Below are positions 43,173 through 51,328 of a DNA stretch of 64,000 nt, piece after piece. Each line of letters opens with the position of its first letter. Positions within the stretch are counted from its first letter, which is position 1. Under the pieces are notes generated by a model. That model made no database searches, was not told the DNA's origin, and saw nothing but the letters and a program-made list of their open reading frames with translations. The DNA is from Belnapia sp. F-4-1 (GTDB lineage: Bacteria; Pseudomonadota; Alphaproteobacteria; Acetobacterales; Acetobacteraceae): positions 592,581 through 656,580 of the forward strand of contig NZ_KN676113.1 in assembly GCF_000802185.1 (NCBI RefSeq), written 5' to 3'. The translations under genes and the position numbers were made by a program.

Positions 43173-43633
43173 GCGGTGTCGTCTCCCCGGATCAGTCGCG
43201 TCGCATCGTAGTCCATCACCCGCTCCTCCCGCTGGTTCAGTACGCGGATGGCGCTGCGGACCACGGCGCGGCCGCCCTGGCTGGTGGGGCGGATCTCGGT
43301 GACCTCGATCTCGGCATGGATCGTGTCGCCGACGCGCACCGGCGCCAGCGGGCGGATATGGGTCTCGAGCAGGGCGAGGCCGGTGCCATGGGCCATGCCG
43401 GCCAGCACCATCCCCTCGATCAGCGCATGGGTCAGCGCGCCCGGCACCGGGCGGGCTCCCAACGCGCCGGCATGGGTCGCATCGACGAAGAGCGGCTCCT
43501 GCATGCCGGTGAGCGCCACGAAGCCCATCAGGTCGTGCTCGGTGACGGTGCGGCCGAAGGTGCGGAAGCGCTGCCCCGGCCGCAATTGCTGCCAGGTGAA
43601 GCCCATGCCGAGCGGTGCCGTGCGATCCGTCAT
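43169..43633 (-). CDS. MaoC-like hotdog-fold dehydratase
   Basis: A 154-residue hotdog-fold protein of the MaoC/R-specific enoyl-CoA hydratase group. It shows a FRTFGRTVTEHDLMGFVALTG start, the hydratase-like segment PVPGALTHALIEGMVLAG, and the strand VRVGDTIHAEIEVTEIRPTS. The canonical catalytic Asp/His pair (D-x-x-x-x-H in xxDxNPxHxD) is not evident: the corresponding stretch reads LTGMQEPLFVDA, so hydratase activity is uncertain. It begins the operon that continues with Bug and GNAT genes. Confidence 0.8.
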   Translation of the reverse strand: MTDRTAPLGMGFTWQQLRPGQRFRTFGRTVTEHDLMGFVALTGMQEPLFVDATHAGALGARPVPGALTHALIEGMVLAGMAHGTGLALLETHIRPLAPVRVGDTIHAEIEVTEIRPTSQGGRAVVRSAIRVLNQREERVMDYDATRLIRGDDTA

Positions 43634-43732
43634 GGTCCCTCCCCTGCCGCAAGGCTCGGCGCTCGTTGCGCCGCTGTCAACGGCGCCGCCGCCGCTTGAC
43701 GCGGCACGGCAAGCGGCTCCCTATCGCCCTGC

Positions 43733-44893
43733 ATGCCGCCCGCCATTCCCATCGCCCTGCTGGCGCTTGCCGGCTTCACCACCGGCTCCGGCATGCGGAT
43801 GCTGGACCCTTTGCTGCCCGCCATCGCCCGCGCCTTCGAGGTCAACGTCTCGCAGGCGAGCGCGGTGGTGGCGGGGTTCGTGCTGCCCTACGGGCTGGTG
43901 CAGCTGGTGGCCGGGCCGCTCGGCGACCGGTTGGGCAAGGTGCGGATCGCCTGCCTGGCGGTGCTGCTCTTCGGCCTCGGCCTGGTGGCGAGCGGCTTCG
44001 CCACGGCCCTGCCCGGGCTGATCGCGCTCCGCGCCTGGAGCGGGTTCTTCGCCGGCGCCGTCATCCCGTTGCTGATGGCGCATATCGCCGACGCGGTGCC
44101 CTATGCGGAGCGGCAAGTGGCGATCAGCCGCTTCCTCACCGGCATGGTGATGGCGCAGCTCGTCGCCGGCCCGGCCTGCGGGATGGTGGCGGAGGCGGCG
44201 GGCTGGCGGCTGCCCTTCCTGCTGCTGGGCGGGATGGCGCTGGCGGTGGGCGGGCTGCTCGCCTGGTGGCTCGGGCCCGCGCTCTGGCGGCGGCCGGAGG
44301 GGAACGGCGGCGGGCGCGGCATGCGGGCCTATCTGGAGCTGCTCGGCAAGCCTTCCGGCCGGTGGCTGGCCGGCCTCGCCTTCTTCGATGGGTTCCTGCT
44401 GTTCGGCGGGGCCTTTCCCTTCATCGGCTCCTTCCTGATCGAGCAGTTCGGCCGCAATGCGGCAGAGGCGGGGCTGATCGTCGCCGGCTTCGGCCTCGGC
44501 GCATTCGCCTATACGCGGATGGCGCGGCCGCTGCTGGCGCGCTTCGGCGAGCGGGGGCTGCTGACGCTGGGCGGGGTGGCGGTGGCCATCGCGCTTGGCC
44601 TGCTGGCGCTCACCGATCGCTGGGAGGCGGTGGCGGGGCTGCAGGTGGTGCTCGGCCTCGCCTTCTACATGTTCCATGGCGTGCTGCAGACGCGGGCGAC
44701 GGAGGCGCTGCCGGAGGCGCGCGGCACCGCGGTCGGCGCCTTCGCCCTTGCGCTCTTTCTCGGGCAGAGCGCCGGCTCGCTGGCCTTCGGGCTGGGGCTG
44801 GCGGTGGTCGGCTACCGCGCCGCCTTCGCCGTGGCGGGCGGCGGGGTGCTGGCGCTGGCGCTCGCGGCGAGGGCAAACTCCGCCCGCAAGTAG
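43733..44893 (+). CDS. MFS transporter
   Basis: A 386-residue inner-membrane protein with about 12 spans of the major facilitator superfamily. The loop 2-3 motif is present as VAGPLGDRLGKVRIAC, and RMLDPLLPAIARAFEVNVSQ begins the first loop as in drug or sugar efflux members. The C-terminal half includes FPFIGSFLIEQFGRNAAEAG and GVLQTRATEALPEARGTAVG, similar to antibiotic-efflux types. The start at 43733 is divergent from the MaoC-like gene, with about 100 bases between. It is followed 11 bases later by another MaoC gene. The substrate is unknown. Confidence 0.87.
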   Translation: MPPAIPIALLALAGFTTGSGMRMLDPLLPAIARAFEVNVSQASAVVAGFVLPYGLVQLVAGPLGDRLGKVRIACLAVLLFGLGLVASGFATALPGLIALRAWSGFFAGAVIPLLMAHIADAVPYAERQVAISRFLTGMVMAQLVAGPACGMVAEAAGWRLPFLLLGGMALAVGGLLAWWLGPALWRRPEGNGGGRGMRAYLELLGKPSGRWLAGLAFFDGFLLFGGAFPFIGSFLIEQFGRNAAEAGLIVAGFGLGAFAYTRMARPLLARFGERGLLTLGGVAVAIALGLLALTDRWEAVAGLQVVLGLAFYMFHGVLQTRATEALPEARGTAVGAFALALFLGQSAGSLAFGLGLAVVGYRAAFAVAGGGVLALALAARANSARK

Positions 44894-44904
44894 GGGGCAG
44901 GGCC

Positions 44905-45351
44905 ATGGAAGAGCGGTATCTGGAGGATTTCGCGCCGGGGCAGGTCTTCCGCTCCGGCCGGCTGACGGTGACGCCGGAGGCGATCATCGCTTATGCGCGG
45001 GAATATGACCCGCAGCCCTTCCACCTCGACGACGCGGCGGCGCGCGGGACGCTGTTCGGCGGGCTGGCGGCAAGCGGCTGGCATACCGCCTCACTGACCA
45101 TGAAGCTGCTGGTCGGCAGCGAATTCCGCCCCGTGGGCGGCATCATCGGCGGCGGGATGGAGGAGCTGGCCTGGCCCCGGCCGGTGCGGCCGGGGGATGA
45201 GCTGCGGCTGGAGATCGAGGTGCTGGAGGTGCGGCCGAGCCAGTCGAAGCCGCACCAGGGGACGCTTCGCGCGCGCTGCACCACCCTCAACCAGCGGGAC
45301 GAGGTGGTGCAGGTGATCGTGCCAAGACTGGTTGTGCCGCGCCGCAGCTGA
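44905..45351 (+). CDS. MaoC-family dehydratase
   Basis: A 148-residue hotdog-fold protein of the MaoC/R-hydratase family. It contains the hydratase motif in YAREYDPQPFHLDDAAAR (the Asp-x4-His pair, D and H within YDPQPFH) and GLAASGWHTASLTMKLLVGS, so it is probably a functional (R)-specific enoyl-CoA hydratase or mesaconyl/itaconyl-type dehydratase. Strands follow as RPVRPGDELRLEIEVLEVRP. It starts 11 bases after the MFS gene in the same direction. In contrast to the MaoC-like protein at 43169-43633, it keeps the catalytic motif. Confidence 0.9.
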   Translation: MEERYLEDFAPGQVFRSGRLTVTPEAIIAYAREYDPQPFHLDDAAARGTLFGGLAASGWHTASLTMKLLVGSEFRPVGGIIGGGMEELAWPRPVRPGDELRLEIEVLEVRPSQSKPHQGTLRARCTTLNQRDEVVQVIVPRLVVPRRS

Positions 45352-45404
45352 CGGCGAGCCAATTGTGTTGATCTGGCGGCGCTTCCCATGGTTCCATCAC
45401 GAAC

Positions 45405-46448
45405 ATGGGATATCACATACTTTTGTGGCTAGCCCTGGTGCTGGCCCTTGCCGCTCCCGCCGCCGCCGAGCCGGCCTCCGTGCTGGATGTGGAAGCTGTG
45501 CCGCATCTCGGCACCGAGGGCCATGCCGACTACGCCCGCTTCCTCCGGCAATCGACGCCGCGTGCCTTTGCCCTTAGCCCGAGCGGGGCCTGGGGCTGGG
45601 CGGCGGCGCAGCCGGACCTCGCCACCACCGAGGCGCGGGCCATCGCCCTCTGCGCCCAGTGGGTCGGCGAGGGCGGGCGGGACGAGGGCTGCCGCATCTA
45701 TGCGCGCGACCTCGCCGTAGTCTGGCCGGGGCGGGAAGGAGCGCCGCCACCGGCCCCGGCCCGGCCGGTGCAGGGCGGGCCGGGCTGGGCGGTGGTGCCG
45801 GACGGGCGCTTCCTTTGGCAGGGGCCGCGGGTGGCGCGCGGGGCCTATGTCTGGGCGCATGGCCGCGCCGCTGGCGGGCAGGACAGCCGCGGCAGCCAGC
45901 CGCAGCCGCATGTCCGGCTGTTCAACAATGCCGGCTGGGACGTGCTGCGCTTCGACCGCGACCCGCTGTTGGACGAGACGGAGAGCGCCGCCGGCTGGCT
46001 GCGCGGCGCGCTGCGGGCGCTGCGGGCGCAGGGCTACCAGCGGATCGTCGTCGGCGGGCAGTCGCGTGGGGCCTGGAATGCCTTGCAGTCGCTGGACGAG
46101 CCGGGGCTGGTCGATGGCGTGGTGGCCATCGCCCCCGCAGCGCATGGGCCGCGCGGCAGCCCGGCCTGGGGCTGGGCAGTGGCGGAGTTGCGCGAGGTGC
46201 TGGAGCGCGCCCGCAACCGCGACGCCCGCGTCGCCGTCGCCACCTTCGAGGGCGACGAGTACGATCCGGACCCCGGGGCGCGGGCCCGGCTGTTCCATGC
46301 GCTGACACGGCGGGTGAAGGGGCTGCTCTTCCTCGACCGGCCGGCAGGCCTGGCCGGGCATGGCGGCGGGTCGGAACCGGCCTTCACCCAGCGCTACGCG
46401 CCTTGCCTGCTCGACTTCATCGAGGGCCGTCCGGGCCAATGCGGGTAG
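45405..46448 (+). CDS. Secreted alpha/beta-hydrolase-like protein
   Basis: A 347-residue exported protein. A signal peptide (MGYHILLWLALVLALAAPAA) leads to a region with FALSPSGAWGWAAAQPDLAT and CAQWVGEGGRDEGCRIYARD, which resembles small secreted modules of unknown role. The remainder is an alpha/beta-hydrolase fold: AYVWAHGRAAGGQDSRGSQP, the nucleophile elbow VVGGQSRGAWNAL (G-x-S-x-G, serine in GQSRG), an acidic residue in ATFEGDEYDPDPG and the late histidine in GLAGHGGGSEPAF. It thus looks catalytically complete, of the esterase or dienelactone hydrolase type. The substrate is unknown. Confidence 0.82.
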   Translation: MGYHILLWLALVLALAAPAAAEPASVLDVEAVPHLGTEGHADYARFLRQSTPRAFALSPSGAWGWAAAQPDLATTEARAIALCAQWVGEGGRDEGCRIYARDLAVVWPGREGAPPPAPARPVQGGPGWAVVPDGRFLWQGPRVARGAYVWAHGRAAGGQDSRGSQPQPHVRLFNNAGWDVLRFDRDPLLDETESAAGWLRGALRALRAQGYQRIVVGGQSRGAWNALQSLDEPGLVDGVVAIAPAAHGPRGSPAWGWAVAELREVLERARNRDARVAVATFEGDEYDPDPGARARLFHALTRRVKGLLFLDRPAGLAGHGGGSEPAFTQRYAPCLLDFIEGRPGQCG

Positions 46449-46465
46449 AGTATCGCGGGTAGCGC

Positions 46466-47122
46466 CTATTCGGCATCCACCTGCCGGTCCGGCGCGGCCT
46501 CGGCGAAGGCCGGGAGCGCCTGGCAGGTCGCCTCGACCGCGAGCAGCCGGCCGAGCGGGGCGAGGTCGACGCCGAAGCGGCGGGCGTTGAAGAGCTGCGG
46601 CACCAGGCAGAGCTCGGCGAGGCCGGGCGCCGGGCCGAAGAGGAAGGGCCCCTCCCCCGCCGGCGCCAGCGCCTGGCAGGCGGCGAGGCCCTCGGCGATG
46701 ACCTCGCGCGCCCAGCCGGTCACTGCCTCCTCCGGCAGGCCGAGGCCGCGCAGGCGGTCGAGCACCTTCAGGTTCTGCACCGGGTGGATGTCGCAGGCGA
46801 TGGCCTGGGCGAAGGCACGGATGCGGGCGCGTTGCGCCGCGTCGCCCGGTAGCAGCGGCGGGGCGGGGTGCGTCTCCTCCAGCCATTCGCAGATGGCGAG
46901 CGACTGGGTGAGCACCGTCGCGCCATCGCCCAGCTCCAGCGCGGGCAGCAGGCCCTGCGGGTTCAGCTGCAGGAAGGCCGGCGCGCGCTGCTCGCCGCGC
47001 CGCAGGTGGTGGAAGGCGTGCCCGACGGCGAGGCCCTTCAGGTTCAGCGCGATGCGCACGCGCCAGGCGGCGGTGGAGCGGTAGTAGCCGTGCAGGCGGC
47101 TGGGCGTCGGGGGCTGGTCCAT
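46466..47122 (-). CDS. Zeta-class GST: maleylpyruvate/maleylacetoacetate isomerase
   Basis: A 218-residue glutathione-dependent cis-trans isomerase of the zeta GST class. The active-site motif is present as YRSTAAWRVRIALNLKGL (residues 14-31), followed by QLNPQGLLPALELGDGATVL and the helix ACDIHPVQNLKVLDRL. The C-terminal domain ends QALPAFAEAAPDRQVDAE. The neighbouring gene on the same strand, nine bases upstream, encodes a 3-hydroxybenzoate 6-hydroxylase-like enzyme, so isomerisation of maleylpyruvate in gentisate breakdown is the better-supported role; tyrosine-pathway maleylacetoacetate isomerase (MaiA) is the alternative. Confidence 0.88.
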   Translation of the reverse strand: MDQPPTPSRLHGYYRSTAAWRVRIALNLKGLAVGHAFHHLRRGEQRAPAFLQLNPQGLLPALELGDGATVLTQSLAICEWLEETHPAPPLLPGDAAQRARIRAFAQAIACDIHPVQNLKVLDRLRGLGLPEEAVTGWAREVIAEGLAACQALAPAGEGPFLFGPAPGLAELCLVPQLFNARRFGVDLAPLGRLLAVEATCQALPAFAEAAPDRQVDAE

Positions 47123-47131
47123 GCGTCCTCC

Positions 47132-48322
47132 TCAGCCAGCGTCCGGGTCGGGGCCGCCATAGAGCCAGGCCATCACCTCGTACCACTCCTCCGAGCTCCT
47201 GGCCGACATGATGGCGTTGCGCAGCAGCGCATGCGGCCCGGCGGGATGGTAGACATGCTCGCCGACGGCGCGCGACTGCAATTGGACGCGGGCGGTGCGC
47301 AGCAGGCGGCGCTGGCGATAGGCCTCGAGCGCCGCCTCGATGCGGCCGGGATGCGCCTCCACCATCCGCGCCAGGCAGACGGCATCCTCCATCGCCATGC
47401 AGGCGCCCTGGGCCATGTACTGCATCATCGGATGCGCGGCGTCGCCGAGCAGGGCGACGCGGCCATCGACCCAGCGCTCCACCGGCTCGCGGTCGCAGAG
47501 CACCCAGAGCTTCCAGTCGGTGCCGTGGCGGATGATGCTCTGCGCCCGCGGGTGGATGTGCTCGAAGCCGCGCATCACCTCCTCGAAGGCGGCGGGCTTG
47601 CCGGCGACGGGCTCCGGCGCGTCGTTGTGGTAGGTGACGACCAGGTTGAAGAGCTTCCAGCCCTGCAAGGGGTAGTGGACGATGTGGCATCTCGGCCCGG
47701 CCCAGAGCGTCGCCGCGTTCCAGCGCAGCTCCTCCGGCATCCGCTCGGTCGGGATGACGGAGCGGTAGGTGGTGTGGCCGGAAACCCGAGGCGGGCCGTC
47801 GCCGACCAGCTGGCGCCGGATGCTGGACCACAGCCCGTCCGCGCCGACCAGTGCCGCGCCGGCGACGCGGCCGCCATCGGCCAGCAACGCGGTGACGCTG
47901 CTGCCCTCCTGCTCGTAGCCCCGCACGGCGCTCGCGGTGCGCAGCGTGACATGCGGGCTCCCGCGGCAGGCCTCGAGGAAGACGCCATGCAGGTCGCCGC
48001 GATGGATCACCGCATAGGGGTTGCCGAAGCGGTGGCGGAAGCCCTCGCCGAGATCGATATGGGTGATCTCCCGGCCATCCACCGCATCTATCAGCCGGAG
48101 CCGGTCGATATGGACGGCCATGGCGCGTGCGGTGTCGCCGATGCCGAGCTCGTCGAAGGCATGGAAGGCGTTGGGGCCGAGCTGGATGCCGGCGCCGATT
48201 TCGCCGAGCGCCGGCGCCTTCTCCAGCACCAGGCTGGCGATGCCGCGGCGGGCGAGGCCGAGCGCCGCGGCGAGTCCCCCGATGCCGCCGCCGGCGATCA
48301 GGATGGGCGGGGTGCCGGGCAC
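47132..48322 (-). CDS. FAD-dependent 3-hydroxybenzoate 6-hydroxylase-like
   Basis: A 396-residue class A flavoprotein monooxygenase. The FAD motif is ILIAGGGIGGLAAALGLARR (7-26), the DG motif is in LVGADGLWSSIRRQLVGDG, and the second FAD motif is GRVALLGDAAHPMMQYMAQG. The overall sequence is close to 3-hydroxybenzoate 6-hydroxylases that make gentisate; ring hydroxylation with NADH and O2 is inferred. The zeta GST gene follows, which would isomerise maleylpyruvate two steps later. A gentisate 1,2-dioxygenase gene is not in the window. Salicylate hydroxylase-like activity is the alternative. Confidence 0.86.
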   Translation of the reverse strand: MPGTPPILIAGGGIGGLAAALGLARRGIASLVLEKAPALGEIGAGIQLGPNAFHAFDELGIGDTARAMAVHIDRLRLIDAVDGREITHIDLGEGFRHRFGNPYAVIHRGDLHGVFLEACRGSPHVTLRTASAVRGYEQEGSSVTALLADGGRVAGAALVGADGLWSSIRRQLVGDGPPRVSGHTTYRSVIPTERMPEELRWNAATLWAGPRCHIVHYPLQGWKLFNLVVTYHNDAPEPVAGKPAAFEEVMRGFEHIHPRAQSIIRHGTDWKLWVLCDREPVERWVDGRVALLGDAAHPMMQYMAQGACMAMEDAVCLARMVEAHPGRIEAALEAYRQRRLLRTARVQLQSRAVGEHVYHPAGPHALLRNAIMSARSSEEWYEVMAWLYGGPDPDAG

Positions 48323-48493
48323 GGCGCGTCAGGTCCCGACACGCGGGCGTGGCATGATGGCGGGGTTCCTCCTGGCCGCGGAGCTTATGGACCGCCGGCA
48401 TGCCGCGCAACGGCGGTGGCCGCGCCGTGACGGGGCTTGTTCGAACCGCTCCGTGCGGCTTCCATGCCCCCGTCGGGACGTGAGGAGGATGTG

Positions 48494-49465
48494 ATGCGCC
48501 ATGGATGGTGGAGCCGGCTGGGCCGCCGCTGCCTCGGCTTGCTGGTGCCGCTGCTGGCGCTCGGCGCCGGCGCCATGGCCGAGGAAGCCTATCCCGCACG
48601 CCCGATCCAGCTCATCGTGCCCTACCCGCCGGGCGGCAACACGGACCTGATGGCCCGCGCCCTGCAGCAATCGCTGTCGCGCGCGCTCGGCCAGAGCATC
48701 GTGGTCGTCAACCGCGGCGGCGCCTCCGGCACCATCGGCGATGCCGAGATCGCCCGGGCCCGGCCGGACGGCTACACGATCGGCCTTTCGCCCAATACCC
48801 CGCTGACGGCGCAGACGCATCTCGTCCCGCTCAGCTACTCGCTCGACAGCTTCCGCTTCCTCTGCCTCGTCTACGACAACCCGCAGGTCCTGGTCCTGGG
48901 CCGCGACGCGCCGTTCCGCGACATCGCCGGCATGGTCGCCTTCGGCCGCACCAGGCCTGAGGCCCTGGTCTACGGCTCGCCCGGCCAGGGCAGCACCCAG
49001 CACATCCTCATCGCGCGCCTCCTGCGCCTCGCCGGGGTGGACGCCCTCCATGCGCCCTTCACCGGTGCAGGGCCCATGGCCCAGGCGGCGCTCGGCGGCC
49101 AGATCATGGCCTTCGTCGAAAGCCCCTCGATCCCCGCCTCCACCGGCCTGCCGGTCGGCGGGACCTTCAGCCGGGAGCGCCTCCCTGCCCTGCCGGAGGT
49201 CCCCACCGTGACCGAGGCCGGCTACCCCATCATCGGCAGCTCCGCCGGCGGGCTCGTCGCCCCGGCCGGCCTGCCGGACGCCATTGCCGCCGTCCTCCAG
49301 CGCGGCTGCGCCGAGGCGGTGGCGAGCGAGGGTTTCCGCACCGCCGCAAGCCGCCTCAACGCCGTGCCCAGCTATGCCGAGGGGGCCGAGTTCCGGGCGC
49401 GCTTCGCCACTGAAAGCGACAGCAACCGCCAGGTCCTGCGGGACCTCGGGATGGCGCGCGACTGA
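48494..49465 (+). CDS. Bug-family solute-binding protein
   Basis: A 323-residue Bug/TctC-type binding protein, probably periplasmic. A basic N-terminus and long hydrophobic segment (MRHGWWSRLGRRCLGLLVPL) form the signal peptide. Family loops are LIVPYPPGGNTDLMARALQQ, VVVNRGGASGTIGDAEIARA, YGSPGQGSTQHILIARLLRL and PFTGAGPMAQAALGGQIMAF. The start at 48494 has GAGGAGG upstream; an in-frame reading from 48437 was rejected. It is divergent from the hydroxylase gene, with 171 bases between the starts, so it may supply an aromatic acid to that pathway; this is inference from position only. Confidence 0.9.
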   Translation: MRHGWWSRLGRRCLGLLVPLLALGAGAMAEEAYPARPIQLIVPYPPGGNTDLMARALQQSLSRALGQSIVVVNRGGASGTIGDAEIARARPDGYTIGLSPNTPLTAQTHLVPLSYSLDSFRFLCLVYDNPQVLVLGRDAPFRDIAGMVAFGRTRPEALVYGSPGQGSTQHILIARLLRLAGVDALHAPFTGAGPMAQAALGGQIMAFVESPSIPASTGLPVGGTFSRERLPALPEVPTVTEAGYPIIGSSAGGLVAPAGLPDAIAAVLQRGCAEAVASEGFRTAASRLNAVPSYAEGAEFRARFATESDSNRQVLRDLGMARD

Positions 49466-49502
49466 CCGGCGGCCTCGCCCACATGACGGCGAGGGCCAAG
49501 GG

Positions 49503-50513
49503 CTAGGCAGCGGGCATCCGGATGGCCGTATCGAGGAAGCGGTTGGTGAAAGCCGCCTCCGGCTGCATCGCCGGGACATTCTCGAAGTAGGTTCGCAGCA
49601 GCTCGTAATCCGCGCCTACCCGCTCCGGCTTGAACGCGCCGAGGGCGACGCTTTCCGTCGTCGGGTCGCGCATCAGCTCGAGGATGCGGCGCCATTGGTC
49701 GCGCTGGTTGGCCTCGTCGAGCCCCGAGACGGCGGCCAGCAGGGCGCGCAGCGGCGGGCCGACATCCTGCACGGCGGCGGCGAAGGCGCGCTGCGAGACG
49801 CGGACGAAGGCCTCCACCATCCCCGGCTTCGCGCGCAAGACCTCCTCGTTCGCGAGGATGGAATTGCCGTAGGGGTTCAGGCCGATCTCGCGCCAGGCGA
49901 GGAAGCCGAGGTCATCGCCGAACAGGCGCAGCTTGAGGTCGTGCTCGTTGTAGAAGTCGCTGGTGATGTCGATGCTGCGGCTGCGCAGCGCCTGCATCTT
50001 GGCCTGCGGGCTGACATTGACGAAGCGGACGCTGGCCGGGTCGATGCCGACGGTCTTGGCGAAGGCCGGCCACATGACGCGGGAGGCATCGCCCGGCGGA
50101 TTGCCGATGGAGCGGCCGGCGAAGTCGCGTGGCCCGCCGATGCCGCTGCTCTTCAGCCAGTAGAAGCCCTGCGGCGAATTGGCATAGACCACCATGACGG
50201 CGACGAGCTTCGAGCCCCGGCTGCGCGCCAGCATCGCGGTCGCCATGTCGGCGATGCCGAGTTGCGCGCCGCCGGCGGCCACCCGCTGCGCGGCGGCGCC
50301 GGAGCCACGGCCGGTCTCGATCGTCAGGTCGATGCCTGCCTGCTCGTACCAGCCCTGGGCCTTGGCGTAGTAATAGGGCGCGTGGTCGGCCGTCGGCGTC
50401 CAGTTCAGCACGAGGTTCACCGGCTCGGCGGCCCGGGCGCGGCCGAGGATCGCGGCGGCGGCGAGGCCACCCAGGACGGCGCGGCGGCCTGCCGCGGCTT
50501 CGGCCTTTGCCAT
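49503..50513 (-). CDS. NMT1/THI5-like ABC transporter substrate-binding protein
   Basis: A 336-residue periplasmic binding protein of the NMT1/THI5-like (SsuA/ThiY-type) family. A Tat-like leader (RRAVLGGLAAAAILGRARAA) precedes VNLVLNWTPTADHAPYYYAK and QGWYEQAGIDLTIETGRGSG, the opening used by pyrimidine- and aliphatic-sulfonate-type binding proteins. Further family parts are LGIADMATAMLARSRGSKLV and FAGRSIGNPPGDASRVMWPA. It faces away from the tetR gene, and a palindrome (50556-50580) lies between them. Permease and ATPase partners are at 51329 and 55085. No TPP riboswitch was seen upstream, so the ligand is not simply assumed to be a thiamine precursor. Confidence 0.88.
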   Translation of the reverse strand: MAKAEAAAGRRAVLGGLAAAAILGRARAAEPVNLVLNWTPTADHAPYYYAKAQGWYEQAGIDLTIETGRGSGAAAQRVAAGGAQLGIADMATAMLARSRGSKLVAVMVVYANSPQGFYWLKSSGIGGPRDFAGRSIGNPPGDASRVMWPAFAKTVGIDPASVRFVNVSPQAKMQALRSRSIDITSDFYNEHDLKLRLFGDDLGFLAWREIGLNPYGNSILANEEVLRAKPGMVEAFVRVSQRAFAAAVQDVGPPLRALLAAVSGLDEANQRDQWRRILELMRDPTTESVALGAFKPERVGADYELLRTYFENVPAMQPEAAFTNRFLDTAIRMPAA

Positions 50514-50555
50514 TGGCTCAAACCCCCTTCTTGCGTCAGCTCCGGGCGGCGATGC

Positions 50556-50580
50556 TATCCAACCAATCGGTTGGTTGATA
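50556..50580. promoter_or_regulatory. TetR operator candidate 1
   Basis: The palindrome CCAACC-AATC-GGTTGG (50559-50574) sits in the 76 bases between the divergent binding-protein and tetR starts, ending nine bases before the tetR ATG. It shares the core GGTTGGTTGA (50569-50578) with a second palindrome after tetR. Binding by this TetR protein to repress both arms is inferred. Confidence 0.65.
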
Positions 50581-50589
50581 GAGTGAATC

Positions 50590-51246
50590 ATGTCCCGAGC
50601 GAGCTTGCCCGCCGCCCCCGAGCGCCCCCGCGGCCAGCGCGACCCGGAAGCGACGCAGCGCGCCCTGCTCGCCGCCGCCACGGCGGAGTTCGCCGAGAAG
50701 GGCCTGGCCGGCGCCCGCGTCGACGAGATCGCCCGCCGCGCCGGGGTGAACAAGCAACTCGTCTACCACCATTTTGGCAACAAGGAGGCGCTGTACCGGG
50801 CCGCGCTGGAGCAGGTCTATGCCGGCATCCGGGCGGCCGAGCGGGCGCTGCACCTGGCCGACCTGCCGCCCGAGGCGGCGCTGGAGCGGCTGGTCGGCTT
50901 CTCCTTCGACTACCTGCTGGAGCACCCCGAATTCGTCGCCCTGCTGAACGACGAGAACCGCCTGGGCGCGCCGCATCTCCGCGAAGCCGACGGGCTGCAG
51001 GCCATGCACTCGCCGCTGGTCGACCTGCTGCGGGAAACGCTGCGGCGGGGCGGCGAGGCCGGCATCTTCCGCGCCGATCTCGACCCGGTGCAGGTCTATA
51101 TCTCCATCGCCGCCCTCTCCTATTTCTACTTCTCGAACAACAGCAGCCTTTCCGCGATCTTCGGGCGGGAGCTGGGGGCGGCGCGAGCGGTGTCGGCACG
51201 CCGGCGGCACGTCATCGACTTCACCCTGCGCGCCCTTCGCCCGTGA
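50590..51246 (+). CDS. TetR-family transcriptional regulator
   Basis: A 218-residue repressor-type regulator. The N-terminal helix-turn-helix is clear: RALLAAATAEFAEKGLAGAR (25-44), VDEIARRAGVNKQLVYHHFG (45-64) and NKEALYRAALEQVYAGI. The remaining helices form the ligand/dimer domain (LADLPPEAALERLVGFSFDY, YISIAALSYFYFSNNS), of the RutR-like type. The spacing from operator 1 to the ATG is short and no clear ribosome site is visible, so a leaderless mRNA is possible. With operator candidates on both sides it probably controls its own gene, the binding protein and the transporter-lyase operon; the inducer is unknown. Confidence 0.9.
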   Translation: MSRASLPAAPERPRGQRDPEATQRALLAAATAEFAEKGLAGARVDEIARRAGVNKQLVYHHFGNKEALYRAALEQVYAGIRAAERALHLADLPPEAALERLVGFSFDYLLEHPEFVALLNDENRLGAPHLREADGLQAMHSPLVDLLRETLRRGGEAGIFRADLDPVQVYISIAALSYFYFSNNSSLSAIFGRELGAARAVSARRRHVIDFTLRALRP

Positions 51247-51256
51247 ACTCATTTCA

Positions 51257-51274
51257 GTCAACTGGTTGGTTGAC
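51257..51274. promoter_or_regulatory. TetR operator candidate 2
   Basis: GTCAACTGGTTGGTTGAC is an inverted repeat with 6-base arms (GTCAAC and GTTGAC), 11 bases after the tetR stop and 54 bases before the permease start. The core GGTTGGTTGA is identical to that of candidate 1, so the same regulator probably binds both. Confidence 0.65.
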
Positions 51275-51328
51275 GAAGGGCAGCCCGGCCGCCTAGCCTC
51301 CCCACCTCGCCAGGGGATGAGGTCGGGC

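Noticed and set aside
45429-48599. A 1056-codon open frame on the minus strand
   Set aside because: It runs opposite and across real genes in other frames (secreted hydrolase, GST, hydroxylase); its translation is low-complexity Arg/Ala/Pro with no domain. Long shadow frames are expected at this GC content, and the same applies to frames at 14809-17424, 11586-13775, 29468-31591 and 24-1661.
49466-50589. TPP riboswitch controlling the NMT1-type gene
   Set aside because: The 76-base gap before the gene is too short for a TPP aptamer and shows only the TetR-type palindrome.
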